Shown here piece by piece: positions 49,716-59,367 of a DNA stretch of 64,000 nucleotides. Both the position numbers and the translations under genes were made by a program. Each line of letters opens with the position of its first letter. Position 1 is the stretch's first letter. This stretch comes from Belliella alkalica (GTDB lineage: Bacteria > Bacteroidota > Bacteroidia > Cytophagales > Cyclobacteriaceae). The notes under the pieces are model-generated. The model saw nothing but the letters and a program-made list of their open reading frames with translations, had not been told where the DNA came from and made no database searches. The stretch spans positions 164,971-228,970 of the forward strand of contig NZ_JAKZGO010000008.1 in NCBI RefSeq assembly GCF_022549785.1, read 5' to 3'.

Positions 49716-52241
49716 TTATTTTGGATCCAAGATAGCTTTTACTCTTTCCAAAGCATCTTCGAGATGAAGTTTTGATGCCCTGTCTGAAGTTCTGCCAATG
49801 GAAGCAGTAATTTGTCTCTGTAAAGTTTTCAGCTCACCTCTGACCATAGGTCTGATATCAGATTGTGATGCATTTATTTGAGGGCCTGCAAATCTCCTGA
49901 AGTTAGCAGGAAGGTTTGGCTCATTGTTGGTCATCAAATATTCCAATCTTTCGATATGAGCTCTTTGAAGACTTCTTCTATGGACATCGATCGTCTTGCC
50001 ACTGCTTAGCTCCGTCCAGATTCCAGCTCTCAAGTCATCAAAAAGTTCGGTCATTGAATAAGCATCTGAGCCATTCAATGCCTCATTTTCTATTACCCTG
50101 CCTAATCTTCCCCATTCAAGGATACCATTCAAAGCACCGACTTGTACGCCTCGGATTCTCTCAAGAGCACCAAAATCTCCAATTCTAGCTATTATATCCT
50201 GATCCATCATCCAAGTTGGCGTTTTAAACAATTCGTTGTTTAAGAATTGAACTGCTCTTTTTTGTGTGGCTTTGTCAGTATGATGGTATACGGCTTCGTT
50301 CTGACCTGTAGATTTATAAATTTCATATACTCCACCGACATTGGTTCTCACATGCCCCATGTATCTGTTGTATTGTCCAATCACTTGGCCATACATTTCT
50401 TCCAAATCTGCATAACCTTTGAATGGCTTATCTTCCTCGGCAGTCCAGTCCATAAGGTTCGGAAGGATCACTTTAAGGTTTTTGATTCCATACTCAGAAG
50501 CTTTCATGGCATCGTCACCTAGGTCTTCACTTTGGGTACTTGGATCATAATTATTGCCTTGACGTCCAAATCTATAGATAGGATCGTCTGCTTTTTCCAA
50601 AATCCACTTGTTCAAGGTAGCTTGCTCCTCTTCTGGGGTTTTTGCTTCTAATATTGGTCGATACCCCCAAGCAATAGAGTACTTGTCATAAGGGCCCACA
50701 TTTGGCATCAGGCTGACATTTTTGTCTTCTGGCTGTGCTACATAGTTGAATCTAGCATAGTCCATGATCGATGGAGCCGTACTGAACTTGTCAGTGAAAG
50801 TAGCAGACCTCAAAGAATCCACAGGATAAGCATGTGAAGATGCAAAGTTATGTGGCAAACCTAAAGTATGCCCTACTTCGTGAGAAGAAACAAACTGGAT
50901 CAATCTACCCATTACTTCTTCTCTGAATTTCACTCCTCTAGCTTCTGGATTTACAGCAGCTGTTTGGATAAAAAACCAGTTTCTCAACAAATTCATTACG
51001 TTGTGATACCATCCTATGTCAGATTCGATGATCTCACCTGATCTTGGATCAGATACATGTGGCCCATATGCATTTTGAATATCCGATGCAAAGTATCTGA
51101 TTACAGAATATCTAGCATCTTCGGCACTCCAATCTGGATCTTCCTCTGGAGTAGGTGCGTCTTTTGCGATAATTGCGTTTTTGAATCCAGCTTCTTCAAA
51201 AGCTGCTTGCCAATCTTCCACTCCTTGCTTTAGGTATGGTATCCATTGGGTAGGTGTAGCAGGATCTATGTAAAACACGATAGGTTCTTTTGGCTCTACC
51301 AATTCACCTCTTTTGAATTTTTCATAATCCTCTTCTTTTACTTCCAATCTCCATCTGTCTAGAAATCTTCTGGAAGTGGCTTTCTGCTCATCAAGACCGA
51401 AATCCACAACTGATCTGCTGAACCAACCAACTCTCTGATCTGCAAGACGCTGCATCATTGGCTCTTCAGGTAACAGTACCATTGATGAGTTCATCTCTAC
51501 TGTGATCAAACCTGTGCTAGAATTTGAAGGTGGTTCTGTCGCAGCGTAGGTCATTACATACCTAGCCTCGATATTCTTAGGATATGGACTGATTCTTTCG
51601 ATGTAAGATCTGTCTGCATCCAATCTTGTTACTTTGTATTGCGTCCTGTTGTTTCGTGGAAGGCCTATAGCCTGTACATCTTTGCTAAAAAGATCCGTCA
51701 CCTCAATGACAACACCTTTATCATCTTTGGCTTTTGCTTTTACGTCAAATTTCTGAAGGATCGGCTCCAAATTGGAAGCTTTTACAGCTATCGAAATTGG
51801 AAGTGAATCAGCAGCTGTATTCGTGTAAGAAACGACTCTCAATAGAACATTGTCTTTATCTTTGTCCCATCTTACCAACAAGGTATTCGTTCTTTCTCCA
51901 CCATATCCAATGCCTTCGGCAGTTTTTGCGATGGTAGTCACGATCAGCATTTCCCTTCCGAGCATTTCTTCTGGGATTTCGTAGAAATATTTTCCTTCTA
52001 TCTCATGTACCTTGAAAAGCCCTTCTTTGGTCACTGCTTTTGAAGTGATTACTTCAGAATATGGCTTTGGACCAGTTTTGGGAGTTTGCGGTTTTGGAGC
52101 TGCTGCCGCTACAGGAGCATCTTTCTTGCTGTTCTTTTTCTTTTTGTTCTGTGCAATGCCTTCTTCTGCAAAAAGCAATGATCCCAAAAAGAAAAAGCAC
52201 ATCAAAATTTGATGTAATTTTTCTTGGGTAAACTTCTTCAT
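49716..52241 (-). CDS. Large exported zinc metalloprotease (DUF5117/DUF5118 type)
   Basis: An 841-residue exported protein (signal MKKFTQEKLHQILMCFFFLG and on to FAEEGIAQ, followed by a Lys-rich stretch). The N-terminal domains fit DUF5118 and DUF5117, and the protease domain has the metzincin-type site HEVGHTLGLPH (H454, H458, H464), with SIMDYARFNY as the Met-turn. It acts outside the cytoplasm on unknown substrates. Single gene with its own terminator, divergent from the polyketide cluster. Confidence 0.9.
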   Translation of the reverse strand: MKKFTQEKLHQILMCFFFLGSLLFAEEGIAQNKKKKNSKKDAPVAAAAPKPQTPKTGPKPYSEVITSKAVTKEGLFKVHEIEGKYFYEIPEEMLGREMLIVTTIAKTAEGIGYGGERTNTLLVRWDKDKDNVLLRVVSYTNTAADSLPISIAVKASNLEPILQKFDVKAKAKDDKGVVIEVTDLFSKDVQAIGLPRNNRTQYKVTRLDADRSYIERISPYPKNIEARYVMTYAATEPPSNSSTGLITVEMNSSMVLLPEEPMMQRLADQRVGWFSRSVVDFGLDEQKATSRRFLDRWRLEVKEEDYEKFKRGELVEPKEPIVFYIDPATPTQWIPYLKQGVEDWQAAFEEAGFKNAIIAKDAPTPEEDPDWSAEDARYSVIRYFASDIQNAYGPHVSDPRSGEIIESDIGWYHNVMNLLRNWFFIQTAAVNPEARGVKFREEVMGRLIQFVSSHEVGHTLGLPHNFASSHAYPVDSLRSATFTDKFSTAPSIMDYARFNYVAQPEDKNVSLMPNVGPYDKYSIAWGYRPILEAKTPEEEQATLNKWILEKADDPIYRFGRQGNNYDPSTQSEDLGDDAMKASEYGIKNLKVILPNLMDWTAEEDKPFKGYADLEEMYGQVIGQYNRYMGHVRTNVGGVYEIYKSTGQNEAVYHHTDKATQKRAVQFLNNELFKTPTWMMDQDIIARIGDFGALERIRGVQVGALNGILEWGRLGRVIENEALNGSDAYSMTELFDDLRAGIWTELSSGKTIDVHRRSLQRAHIERLEYLMTNNEPNLPANFRRFAGPQINASQSDIRPMVRGELKTLQRQITASIGRTSDRASKLHLEDALERVKAILDPK

Positions 52242-52358
52242 ATTAATTTTAGTTGACTTTTAGATATTGAAATTAACTCGTTATTGATGAGAATTCTTAA
52301 GGGTCGACAACTAAATTTGATAAGCGGTAGATCAATAAAATAAAAGGTAGAAAAATTT

Positions 52359-53471
52359 ATGAGCATGCATGACATTGTGATTATCGGAGGAGGGTTGGCA
52401 GGATTGACAGCGGCAAATTTACTTTCAAAACAAGGAAGGCAAGTTTTGGTGATCGAAAAGAAGCGCTATCCTTTTCACAGAGTATGCGGAGAATACATCT
52501 CTAACGAAGTCAAGCATTTTTTGAAAAAAGAAGGTTTGTTTCCACATGCCATAGAAGTATCAAACATTGACACTTTCCTTTTGACTTCAGTAAAGGGGAA
52601 AAGTGTTTCAATGTCATTGGATTTGGGTGGGTTTGGGATTAGCAGATTTGTGTTGGATGATTTTTTATACAAAAAAGCCATTGGTAACGGAACTGATTTT
52701 TTGGTAGAAACTCAAGTAGAAGCTGTGCATTTTGAAAAGAAAGAAGATAGGTTTTGCATCACATTAGGTAATGGGAAAGAGATCAGTTGCAAACATGTTA
52801 TAGGTGCATTTGGCAAGCGTTCGAAGGTCGATAAGTCACTAGATAGAGATTTTATCAAAAAAAGAAGTCCATATATAGGAGTCAAGTATCATATCAAAAC
52901 CGATTTTGATAAAAAAACGGTGGCCTTGCATAATTTTGAGGGTGGCTATTGTGGAATCAATAGTATAGAAGACCAAAAATTCAATCTTTGCTACCTTGGT
53001 TCTAGAGATCAGTTGCGCGAGGCAGGCAATATTGAAGAGATGGAAAGACAATATTTATGGAAGAACCCATTTTTGAAAGAGATTTGGCAAAATAGCGAGT
53101 TTTTGTTTGAAAGACCTGAGGTAATCAACGAAATCAATTTTTCCCCAAAAAAGCCAATAGAAAGTCACATAATAATGGCTGGAGATGCAGCAGGACTAAT
53201 CACACCTCTTTGCGGTAATGGAATGGCTATAGCGATTCATACGGGAAAGCTTGCAGCTGAAGCTATCTTGAATCATAAGGAAAGGAGCAATATTGAGTCA
53301 AGTTATACAGAGGCTTGGGTGAGGAATTTCAAAAGTAGACTGTGGATAGGAAGAAACGTACAGAAGCTCTTTGGTGCCAACATTGTATCTGAGTTTTCAG
53401 TAGGACTGATACGGAATTCTAACTTTGTAGCCAGAAATATTATGAAAAGAACCCATGGACAACCTTTTTGA
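52359..53471 (+). CDS. FAD-dependent oxidoreductase of the polyketide cluster
   Basis: A 370-residue flavoprotein with the dinucleotide motif IVIIGGGLAGLTAANLL at about 6-22 and the second FAD motif MAGDAAGLITPLCGNGMAIAIHTG late in the chain. The pattern (RVCGEYISNEV near residue 40) is that of the geranylgeranyl-reductase/aromatic-ring hydroxylase superfamily. Its neighbours are UbiA, a type III PKS and a methyltransferase, so it likely oxidises or reduces their product. SrsC-type hydroxylases occupy the same slot in the Streptomyces alkylquinone pathway. Confidence 0.85.
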   Translation: MSMHDIVIIGGGLAGLTAANLLSKQGRQVLVIEKKRYPFHRVCGEYISNEVKHFLKKEGLFPHAIEVSNIDTFLLTSVKGKSVSMSLDLGGFGISRFVLDDFLYKKAIGNGTDFLVETQVEAVHFEKKEDRFCITLGNGKEISCKHVIGAFGKRSKVDKSLDRDFIKKRSPYIGVKYHIKTDFDKKTVALHNFEGGYCGINSIEDQKFNLCYLGSRDQLREAGNIEEMERQYLWKNPFLKEIWQNSEFLFERPEVINEINFSPKKPIESHIIMAGDAAGLITPLCGNGMAIAIHTGKLAAEAILNHKERSNIESSYTEAWVRNFKSRLWIGRNVQKLFGANIVSEFSVGLIRNSNFVARNIMKRTHGQPF

Positions 53472-53474
53472 TAA

Positions 53475-54365
53475 TTAGATTACCTGCAATATTTGAGTAT
53501 TCTCAAGAAAATACCAAAAAAAGAAAATGTTCAATGCAATAGCCGAAATCCTATTCATCCACATAGCCCAAGTGTAATTTGCATATTTTTCTTGATCTTT
53601 TCTTACAAACCAAAACCAGACATAGAAGTAAAGAACTACAGGTAGCATCGCTGCCAAGAAGCCGTAGAAAGCCCAATCTTGATTTTTGGCTAAAAAAAAC
53701 CAAGCAAATGCTAATCCAGCAAACAAAAACCAGATTGAAGAAAAAAGGAATGTTCCTTTGATGCCAAGCTTGAGACTTAGTGTTTGATCACCTCTTTTTG
53801 AGTCCTCATCATGCTGATAAACTTGAGTCAAAGGATATGAACCCCAAAGCATGATCGATGTCAATAAACCGGGGATAAACACATGAGCCTTGCCAAATAC
53901 TTCGAAACCAAAATCGCTCAATCCTGCATAAGCCATACAAAATGTGAAACAGCCCTGAAAAAACCCAGCAACAACCCAGCTGATATAAGGCATTTTTTTC
54001 AACCTGATCGAAGGGTGACTATAAGCCATTGATACTAATCCATAAATTACTACCATGCTTGCAAAATAAATATTTATACAAGCAGCAATAATTATCGATG
54101 CCAGAAAGAAAATTAATGAAAGAAAATAAAGATCTTTTTTGACTTTTGGAGGGTTTTTTAATCCACCGATACTTCCTTCATCTTTATCAAAATAGCTGTT
54201 GTAGCCATTGCTAGAAGGGTAAAGGAATAAATGTAAAGTAATGAAAACCAACAGCATCCTTACGGGATTATGGTTTGGTGTAAAAGCCAAAGCAAAAATA
54301 AATACAGGAAGAAGGTAAAAGGAAAAAGGAATTCGAAGATGTTTCCAACTTGATAGACTGAACAT
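53475..54365 (-). CDS. UbiA-family prenyltransferase
   Basis: A 296-residue membrane protein from the start at 54365 (MFSLSSWKHLRIPFSFYLLP); an earlier ATG at 54419 is possible but would crowd the divergent promoter. It has about eight membrane helices and the two UbiA Asp motifs: N53..D60-K-D62 (NGYNSYFDKDE) and D186-E-D188..D193 (HDEDSKRGD). These bind the Mg-diphosphate of a prenyl donor. The aromatic or polyketide acceptor is probably made by the neighbouring PKS. Three bases separate its stop from that of the flavoprotein gene. Confidence 0.82.
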   Translation of the reverse strand: MFSLSSWKHLRIPFSFYLLPVFIFALAFTPNHNPVRMLLVFITLHLFLYPSSNGYNSYFDKDEGSIGGLKNPPKVKKDLYFLSLIFFLASIIIAACINIYFASMVVIYGLVSMAYSHPSIRLKKMPYISWVVAGFFQGCFTFCMAYAGLSDFGFEVFGKAHVFIPGLLTSIMLWGSYPLTQVYQHDEDSKRGDQTLSLKLGIKGTFLFSSIWFLFAGLAFAWFFLAKNQDWAFYGFLAAMLPVVLYFYVWFWFVRKDQEKYANYTWAMWMNRISAIALNIFFFWYFLENTQILQVI

Positions 54366-54449
54366 ATATTGATTTGTTTTGCTAACTTTTGGGAAAAGTA
54401 CTTGTTTAGAATAAAGCATCCAAATATTTTAAAAGAGAGAACTCACCCA

Positions 54450-55526
54450 ATGGACAATTATATTTTGAGTATAGGTACTGCTAATCCCGGTACACCGATT
54501 CCCCAACAACAGATCAGCAGGTTTATGCACCAAGCCCATCAGTTGGATGAGAGTGAGTCTCGAAAGCTGAAGTTTGTATACAGGCATTCGGGTATCGATT
54601 CGAGACATAGTGTTCTAAATGATTTTAGATATGAAAATCCAGAGGAGTTCACATTTTTTCCGAAAAATTCAGATTTGGAACCTTTCCCAAGTACACAAGA
54701 TAGAATGAAAGTGTTCCAAGAGACAGCAGTGGGGCTGGGTAAAGAAGCAATCGGGAACTGCTTGGAAAAATCATCATTAGAAACCAAAGATATTACACAC
54801 CTAATATTGGTGTCTTGCACAGGCATGTATGCTCCAGGGCTAGAAATAGATCTAATCCACGAGATTGGTTTTCTATCCACAATCGAGCGTTATAGTATTC
54901 ATTTTATGGGTTGCTATGCGGCATTCAATGCCATAAAGTTGGCTGACAGGATTTGTGACTCAGACCCAAAAGCTAATGTCCTTATACTTTCGGTGGAGTT
55001 GTGTACGATTCATTTTCAAAAAAAATACACCGAAGATAATCTTATTGCCAATGCCATTTTTGGAGACGGTGCAGCGGCTGTACTCATTTCAAAAAATGGA
55101 AGAGGACTGAAAATCAAAAATTATGGTAGCCAGATTGTAAAGGAAGGAGCAAATGATATGGCTTGGTCCATTGGAGATTTTGGTTTTGAAATGAAGCTGA
55201 GCAAATATGTACCTGAGTTGCTGAGTCAAGGAATTCACAACCTTATGAGCTATTTGGAATCAAAGCATCAGCTTTCGTCGATTTCACACTTTGCAGTACA
55301 TCCGGGAGGCAAGCAGATCTTGCAAAAAGTGGAAGAAGCTTTCAAAATCTCATCAGAACAAAACAGCTTTTCCCACGATATACTTCAGGAAAAAGGGAAT
55401 ATGTCATCTTCGACTATCCTATTTGTATTGGAAAAATGGCTCGAAGACCAACAGAAATCAGGTGATATACTTGCGATGGGTTTTGGCCCTGGATTGACAT
55501 TAGAGACACTTTTATTGGAGAAATGA
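54450..55526 (+). CDS. Type III polyketide synthase
   Basis: A 358-residue homodimeric chalcone-synthase-like enzyme from the start at 54450 (MDNYILSIGTANPGTPIPQQQ without the extra upstream codons). The catalytic triad is complete: Cys155 (HFMGCYAAFNA), His284 (AVHPGGKQIL) and Asn317 (KGNMSSST). Such enzymes extend an acyl-CoA starter with malonyl-CoA to give resorcinols, pyrones or phloroglucinols. The methyltransferase gene overlaps its end by 4 bases. Starter and chain length are not readable from sequence. Confidence 0.93.
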   Translation: MDNYILSIGTANPGTPIPQQQISRFMHQAHQLDESESRKLKFVYRHSGIDSRHSVLNDFRYENPEEFTFFPKNSDLEPFPSTQDRMKVFQETAVGLGKEAIGNCLEKSSLETKDITHLILVSCTGMYAPGLEIDLIHEIGFLSTIERYSIHFMGCYAAFNAIKLADRICDSDPKANVLILSVELCTIHFQKKYTEDNLIANAIFGDGAAAVLISKNGRGLKIKNYGSQIVKEGANDMAWSIGDFGFEMKLSKYVPELLSQGIHNLMSYLESKHQLSSISHFAVHPGGKQILQKVEEAFKISSEQNSFSHDILQEKGNMSSSTILFVLEKWLEDQQKSGDILAMGFGPGLTLETLLLEK

Positions 55527-56233
55527 TGGGAAGATTCAGCCAAAGGAGTTACGAAAAGGAGATCATGGATGATTTGGAGTTTGAAGGGCCTGTATTGGAG
55601 CAATCACTCAAAGAGCTCAGGACCATCAACAAATTGTTGGGAGGCAATAAAGTAACGACTACAGGCTTGGATTTTATTATGAAAAAGTATCCACAGGAAA
55701 ATTACCTCATCGCAGATATTGGTTGTGGTGGGGGAGATATGATCAGAGTGATGGGGGATTGGGCAAAAAAGAAAAACATCAAATGTGAGTTTATAGGTAT
55801 AGATGCCAATCCAAATACAATTGAATTTGCCAAAGAGCGATTAAATGATTTGGATCATGTAAACTTTAGAGCACAAAATGTTTTTGAAGATAGCTTTGAA
55901 AAAGAGCAAGTTGACATCATAACTTGTACGCTTTTTACGCATCATTTCACAGACAAGGAACTTTTAAGGCTTTTAAGTTCTTTTATAAGTAAGGCAAGAT
56001 TGGGAATCATTATAAATGATCTTCACAGGCATAGGTTAGCATATTATAGTATAAAGTTACTCACCCGTCTTTTTTCAAAATCTCCAATGGTTCAAAATGA
56101 TGGGCCCCTATCAGTTCTTAGAGCATTTTCTAAGCAAGATTTACAATTGCTTATAAAATCATCCAACATTAAAACCCCACAGATTAAATGGTTCTGGGCA
56201 TTCCGTTGGCAAGTTATCATTTTGACACCCTAG
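55523..56233 (+). CDS. SAM-dependent methyltransferase of the polyketide cluster
   Basis: A 236-residue class I methyltransferase. Motif I is ADIGCGGGD (64-72), motif II ends in GIDAN and ITCTLFTHHF is in motif IV position. The start overlaps the PKS stop as ATGA, indicating coupled translation and joint function. It probably O- or C-methylates the phenolic product. SrsB-type methyltransferases do this in Streptomyces alkylresorcinol pathways. Confidence 0.88.
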   Translation: MMGRFSQRSYEKEIMDDLEFEGPVLEQSLKELRTINKLLGGNKVTTTGLDFIMKKYPQENYLIADIGCGGGDMIRVMGDWAKKKNIKCEFIGIDANPNTIEFAKERLNDLDHVNFRAQNVFEDSFEKEQVDIITCTLFTHHFTDKELLRLLSSFISKARLGIIINDLHRHRLAYYSIKLLTRLFSKSPMVQNDGPLSVLRAFSKQDLQLLIKSSNIKTPQIKWFWAFRWQVIILTP

Positions 56234-56272
56234 TCTTGTTATAAAATTATTTAAAAAATTAAACCTTTAATA

Positions 56273-57151
56273 ATGGAATTAGATTTAGAAACCATTTCAG
56301 AAATTAAAAGAAAAGCAGTAGAGTTTTTATTTGAATTTGGCCCAAGGATTTTGGGAGCCTTGATTGTATTTATCATTGGTAAAATAGTCATAGGATTTTT
56401 GGTAAAGGCATTACATAAAGTATTTGAGAAGTATAATATAGACCCTTCATTGTCATCTTTTCTAAAAAGCTTTGCTAGTGCTATATTATATGTATTGCTA
56501 TTAATTACAGTGGCCTCCACCCTTGGCATAGAAATGACATCATTCTTGGCAATTCTGGGTGCTGCAGGTTTAGCTATTGGTCTAGCACTGCAAGGATCAC
56601 TGTCGAATTTTGCGGGTGGGGTATTGATATTAATTTTCAAACCTTTCAAAGTAGGAGATACAATTGAAGCGCAAGGCACATTGGGAGCAGTGGAAAAGAT
56701 AGATATTCTCTATACTAAAGTGAGAAACTTTGACAACAAAGTAGTAACGCTTCCCAATGGTGTGTTGGCAAATAACTCTATCACAAACTTATCCGAAAAA
56801 CCTACTAGAAGAGTTGAGATGGCAGTTGGCGTTGCTTATGGAACTGACTTGAAGAAAACTAGACAAGTTATCCTTGATACCTTGAAAAAAGATGAAAGAA
56901 TACATGCTGAACCTGAACCTGTCGTGAAATTCACAAGCTTTGGTGATAGTTCACTTGATCTTTCTGTGAGATGTTGGGCAGATGCTGGTGATCTTTGGCC
57001 TGTATATTGGGACAATATGGAAGCACTCAAAGAAGCATTTGAGGCCAATGATATTGAGATTCCATTCCCACAAAGAGATGTGAATCACTATTATCCTGAA
57101 GGAATACCAGCAGCGAAAGTTAAAGAAGATTCTGAAGGTAGTCAGGTATAA
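56273..57151 (+). CDS. MscS-type mechanosensitive channel
   Basis: A 292-residue membrane protein with three predicted helices. The pore helix TM3 (FLAILGAAGLAIGLALQGSLSNFAGG) has the Ala/Gly packing pattern of MscS, followed by the beta domain (FKVGDTIEAQGTLGAVEKIDI; VVTLPNGVLANNSITNLS). It releases solutes under osmotic downshock. The start is 39 bases after the methyltransferase stop, so it may share its transcript, though it has no obvious link in function. Confidence 0.93.
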   Translation: MELDLETISEIKRKAVEFLFEFGPRILGALIVFIIGKIVIGFLVKALHKVFEKYNIDPSLSSFLKSFASAILYVLLLITVASTLGIEMTSFLAILGAAGLAIGLALQGSLSNFAGGVLILIFKPFKVGDTIEAQGTLGAVEKIDILYTKVRNFDNKVVTLPNGVLANNSITNLSEKPTRRVEMAVGVAYGTDLKKTRQVILDTLKKDERIHAEPEPVVKFTSFGDSSLDLSVRCWADAGDLWPVYWDNMEALKEAFEANDIEIPFPQRDVNHYYPEGIPAAKVKEDSEGSQV

Positions 57152-57318
57152 CCTCTCAATTTGAAATGAAAAATATGGTTATACTGAACTTATCCAGTAA
57201 TGATTTTAATGCATTCATTTGTCCTAAATCAATAGTGGATTGATATAGGATACTGCCAGAAATTGGTTTGAAGCAATCAATTAAACCCACTGGAAAAGAA
57301 GCATATGACCACATAAAA

Positions 57319-57350
57319 AAAAGCTACCCAGAATCAACTGGGTAGCTTTT
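57319..57350. terminator. Bidirectional terminator
   Basis: A perfect 13-bp stem (AAAAGCTACCCAG/CTGGGTAGCTTTT) with a 6-base loop. It lies between the MscS gene and a small convergent minus-strand gene. Confidence 0.87.
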
Positions 57351-57373
57351 AATATATAAAATCAACCTTTATT

Positions 57374-57541
57374 TCAACTTTTTTCATTTGCTGAATTTTT
57401 GGATTTTTTTCCCTTTTTACTGTCAGATGCACAACCTATATTTCTGGTCAGATCGACATCGTCAGGAATCCCTCCAAAACCTTCGCTGAAATCCCATTCT
57501 TCAGCTTCTTCTTCATTTTTTTGTCCCTTTTTCTTTGCCAT
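57374..57541 (-). CDS. Small acidic-basic protein, 55 residues
   Basis: This gene is short enough to be missed by length filters. It reads MAKKKGQKNEEEAEEWDFSE and continues GFGGIPDDVDLTRNIGCASD with a Lys/Ser tail. The centre (EWDFSEGFGGIPDDVDLTRNIGC) looks conserved and has one Cys. A strong terminator follows. I recall similar short proteins in Cyclobacteriaceae but cannot name a family. No membrane segment. Confidence 0.68.
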   Translation of the reverse strand: MAKKKGQKNEEEAEEWDFSEGFGGIPDDVDLTRNIGCASDSKKGKKSKNSANEKS

Positions 57542-57597
57542 ATTTGTTTAACGTAAAATCAGCAAAAAAAGACAGGTATTTCCAGAAATCATTGGAT

Positions 57598-58791
57598 TTA
57601 GATAGGCCAATTATCTGAGAATTTTTCTCCATTTAGAAAATCCGCAACTTCCAATGGAGTCAACAAACAAGAATCCAGTTCATTTATTATTTTTTCTTTG
57701 TCCATATCTTGGCCAATAAGTACCAACTCATTTTGTCTATCTCCAAAATTCTTGTCCCATTTGGACTCTATGTACTCTTGGTTGTCTATATAGGAAGCAT
57801 AGCGACTTCTTTCTTTGAAAGGCATGCTCGCCCACCAAACGCCAACAGGGTCTGCTTTGACAGAACCTCCAGCTTGAGACCACGATATTGCCTGATCCTT
57901 TCTAGATGCTATGTAAAATAGCCCTTTGCTTCTGATAATGCCTGCAGGCCAATTGAATGAGATGTATTCCCAAAATCTCTGGGGATGGAATGGACGTTTG
58001 TCCCTATAAACAAAGGAAGAGATTCCATACTCCTCTGTTTCGGGAACATGTTCATTCTCTAGTTCTGCCAACCATCCTGCGGATGCGGATGCTTCCTCAA
58101 AATCAAACATTCGAGTATTGAGAATTTCTTTGGGATCAACTTTGCTATGATTGCTGATGATGATTTTTGCACCAGGATTGAGCTTATAGAGGATTGCCTT
58201 CAATTCTGAAATATGGGCAGCAGAGACTAAATCGGCCTTATTGAGAATAATGACATTGGCAAATTCGATTTGATCTGTAAGGAGATTTACGATAGTTCGT
58301 TGATCTTCTTCGTCATCATTAAGCTTCTTGGAATGTACGGTATCACTGCTTCCAAAGTCCTTGTAAAAATTTAGCGCATCTACTACGGTAACCATAGTAT
58401 CTAGTCGGCTGAATTTGGATAGGTCAATGCCTTTTTCATCATCTACAAAACTGAAAGTCTGTGCTACGGGAAGCGGTTCGGAAATTCCAGAGCTTTCGAT
58501 CAAGAGGTAGTCAAACCTGTTTTCTTTTGCCAATCGCTCCACTTCTAACATGAGATCTTCCCGGAGTGTGCAGCAAATACAGCCATTGCTCATTTCTACA
58601 AGCTTTTCTTCAGTCCTAGAAAGTGTGTTTTCTTGGCGAACTAACTGCGCATCGACATTGATCTCGCTCATGTCGTTGACAATTACTGCTACTTTCAAAC
58701 CTTCTTTGTTGTGTAAAATATGGTTGAGGAGTGTTGTTTTCCCCGCTCCCAAAAAACCACTAAGAACAGTTACAGGAAGTTTGTTTTGCAT
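57598..58791 (-). CDS. COG0523-family metal chaperone GTPase
   Basis: A 397-residue G3E GTPase. The P-loop is GFLGAGKTT (12-20), the COG0523 metal motif CICC is at C71, C73 and C74, and the GTP base motif NKADL follows. The C-terminal CobW-like domain is present. COG0523 proteins move zinc, cobalt or other metals to client enzymes and are often Zur-regulated. It starts four bases after the stop of the CFFCGG-motif gene, forming a two-gene operon. Confidence 0.9.
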   Translation of the reverse strand: MQNKLPVTVLSGFLGAGKTTLLNHILHNKEGLKVAVIVNDMSEINVDAQLVRQENTLSRTEEKLVEMSNGCICCTLREDLMLEVERLAKENRFDYLLIESSGISEPLPVAQTFSFVDDEKGIDLSKFSRLDTMVTVVDALNFYKDFGSSDTVHSKKLNDDEEDQRTIVNLLTDQIEFANVIILNKADLVSAAHISELKAILYKLNPGAKIIISNHSKVDPKEILNTRMFDFEEASASAGWLAELENEHVPETEEYGISSFVYRDKRPFHPQRFWEYISFNWPAGIIRSKGLFYIASRKDQAISWSQAGGSVKADPVGVWWASMPFKERSRYASYIDNQEYIESKWDKNFGDRQNELVLIGQDMDKEKIINELDSCLLTPLEVADFLNGEKFSDNWPI

Positions 58792-58795
58792 TTTT

Positions 58796-59251
58796 TCAGT
58801 CTAAGATGATCTCGGCATCTTGAAGGATAAAATTCAGCTCGTCTATATCATTCTCGTTGAGCTTCAATTTACCCTTGATTTTGACGATTTCATCAGTTTT
58901 GATTTTACGATTGGGTTTCTTTTTAAGATAGCCTACGACAATACTTTCAGGTCCAGCTCCTCCACAGAAGAAACATTCTGCCATGGGAAATTTCGAAAGC
59001 ACGGCAATATTCGATGCATTCATATCTAAGGGAATATAGAACCCCGATACAGTAACCACCTTTCCCTCAAATTCCATCAATTCATCTGGAAATTTTGGGT
59101 AAAGAAAATACATGCCAAACTCTCGGTTCAATTTCTCCACAAACCTGGTTTTGGAAAACATAGCCCACATATCAGGCTCTACGCTTACCATACTGCTGAG
59201 GAGCAAAAGCCCTCCAATTAACGTTAATGCTATCTTTTTCATCGTGTTCAT
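58796..59251 (-). CDS. Exported CFFCGG-motif protein upstream of COG0523 GTPase
   Basis: A 151-residue exported protein (signal [20 protein letters not shown] after the third codon; starts at 59251 or 59242). The core [15 protein letters not shown] then [13 protein letters not shown] resembles DUF3299-like beta-barrel proteins, with the CxxC in CFFCGG a likely metal or disulfide site. It is the first gene of an operon with the COG0523 GTPase. A strong palindrome lies 117 bases upstream and a hairpin lies in its leader. Confidence 0.8.
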   Translation of the reverse strand: MNTMKKIALTLIGGLLLLSSMVSVEPDMWAMFSKTRFVEKLNREFGMYFLYPKFPDELMEFEGKVVTVSGFYIPLDMNASNIAVLSKFPMAECFFCGGAGPESIVVGYLKKKPNRKIKTDEIVKIKGKLKLNENDIDELNFILQDAEIILD

Positions 59252-59264
59252 TTTTTTTGAAAGA

Positions 59265-59290
59265 AGGCTCTGAACCTAAATTCAGAGCCT
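59265..59290 (-). promoter_or_regulatory. Leader hairpin before the CFFCGG-protein start
   Basis: A perfect 10-bp stem (AGGCTCTGAA/TTCAGAGCCT) with a 6-base loop ends 13 bases before the ATG at 59251 on the minus strand. There is no T-run. It could cover the ribosome binding region and control translation, or protect the mRNA. Confidence 0.45.
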
Positions 59291-59367
59291 ATTGTCAACC
59301 ATCATCATTCAAATGAAGAGAACACTATGTGAATGATATGGTTCAAAGGTAAGATTTTATTGATTAC

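Noticed and set aside
57230-57320. Another copy of the dispersed element before the MscS terminator
   Set aside because: Pieces such as CAATCAATTAAAC and CACTGGAAAAGAAGCATAT resemble element parts, but the similarity is too weak to separate from chance in AT-rich DNA.
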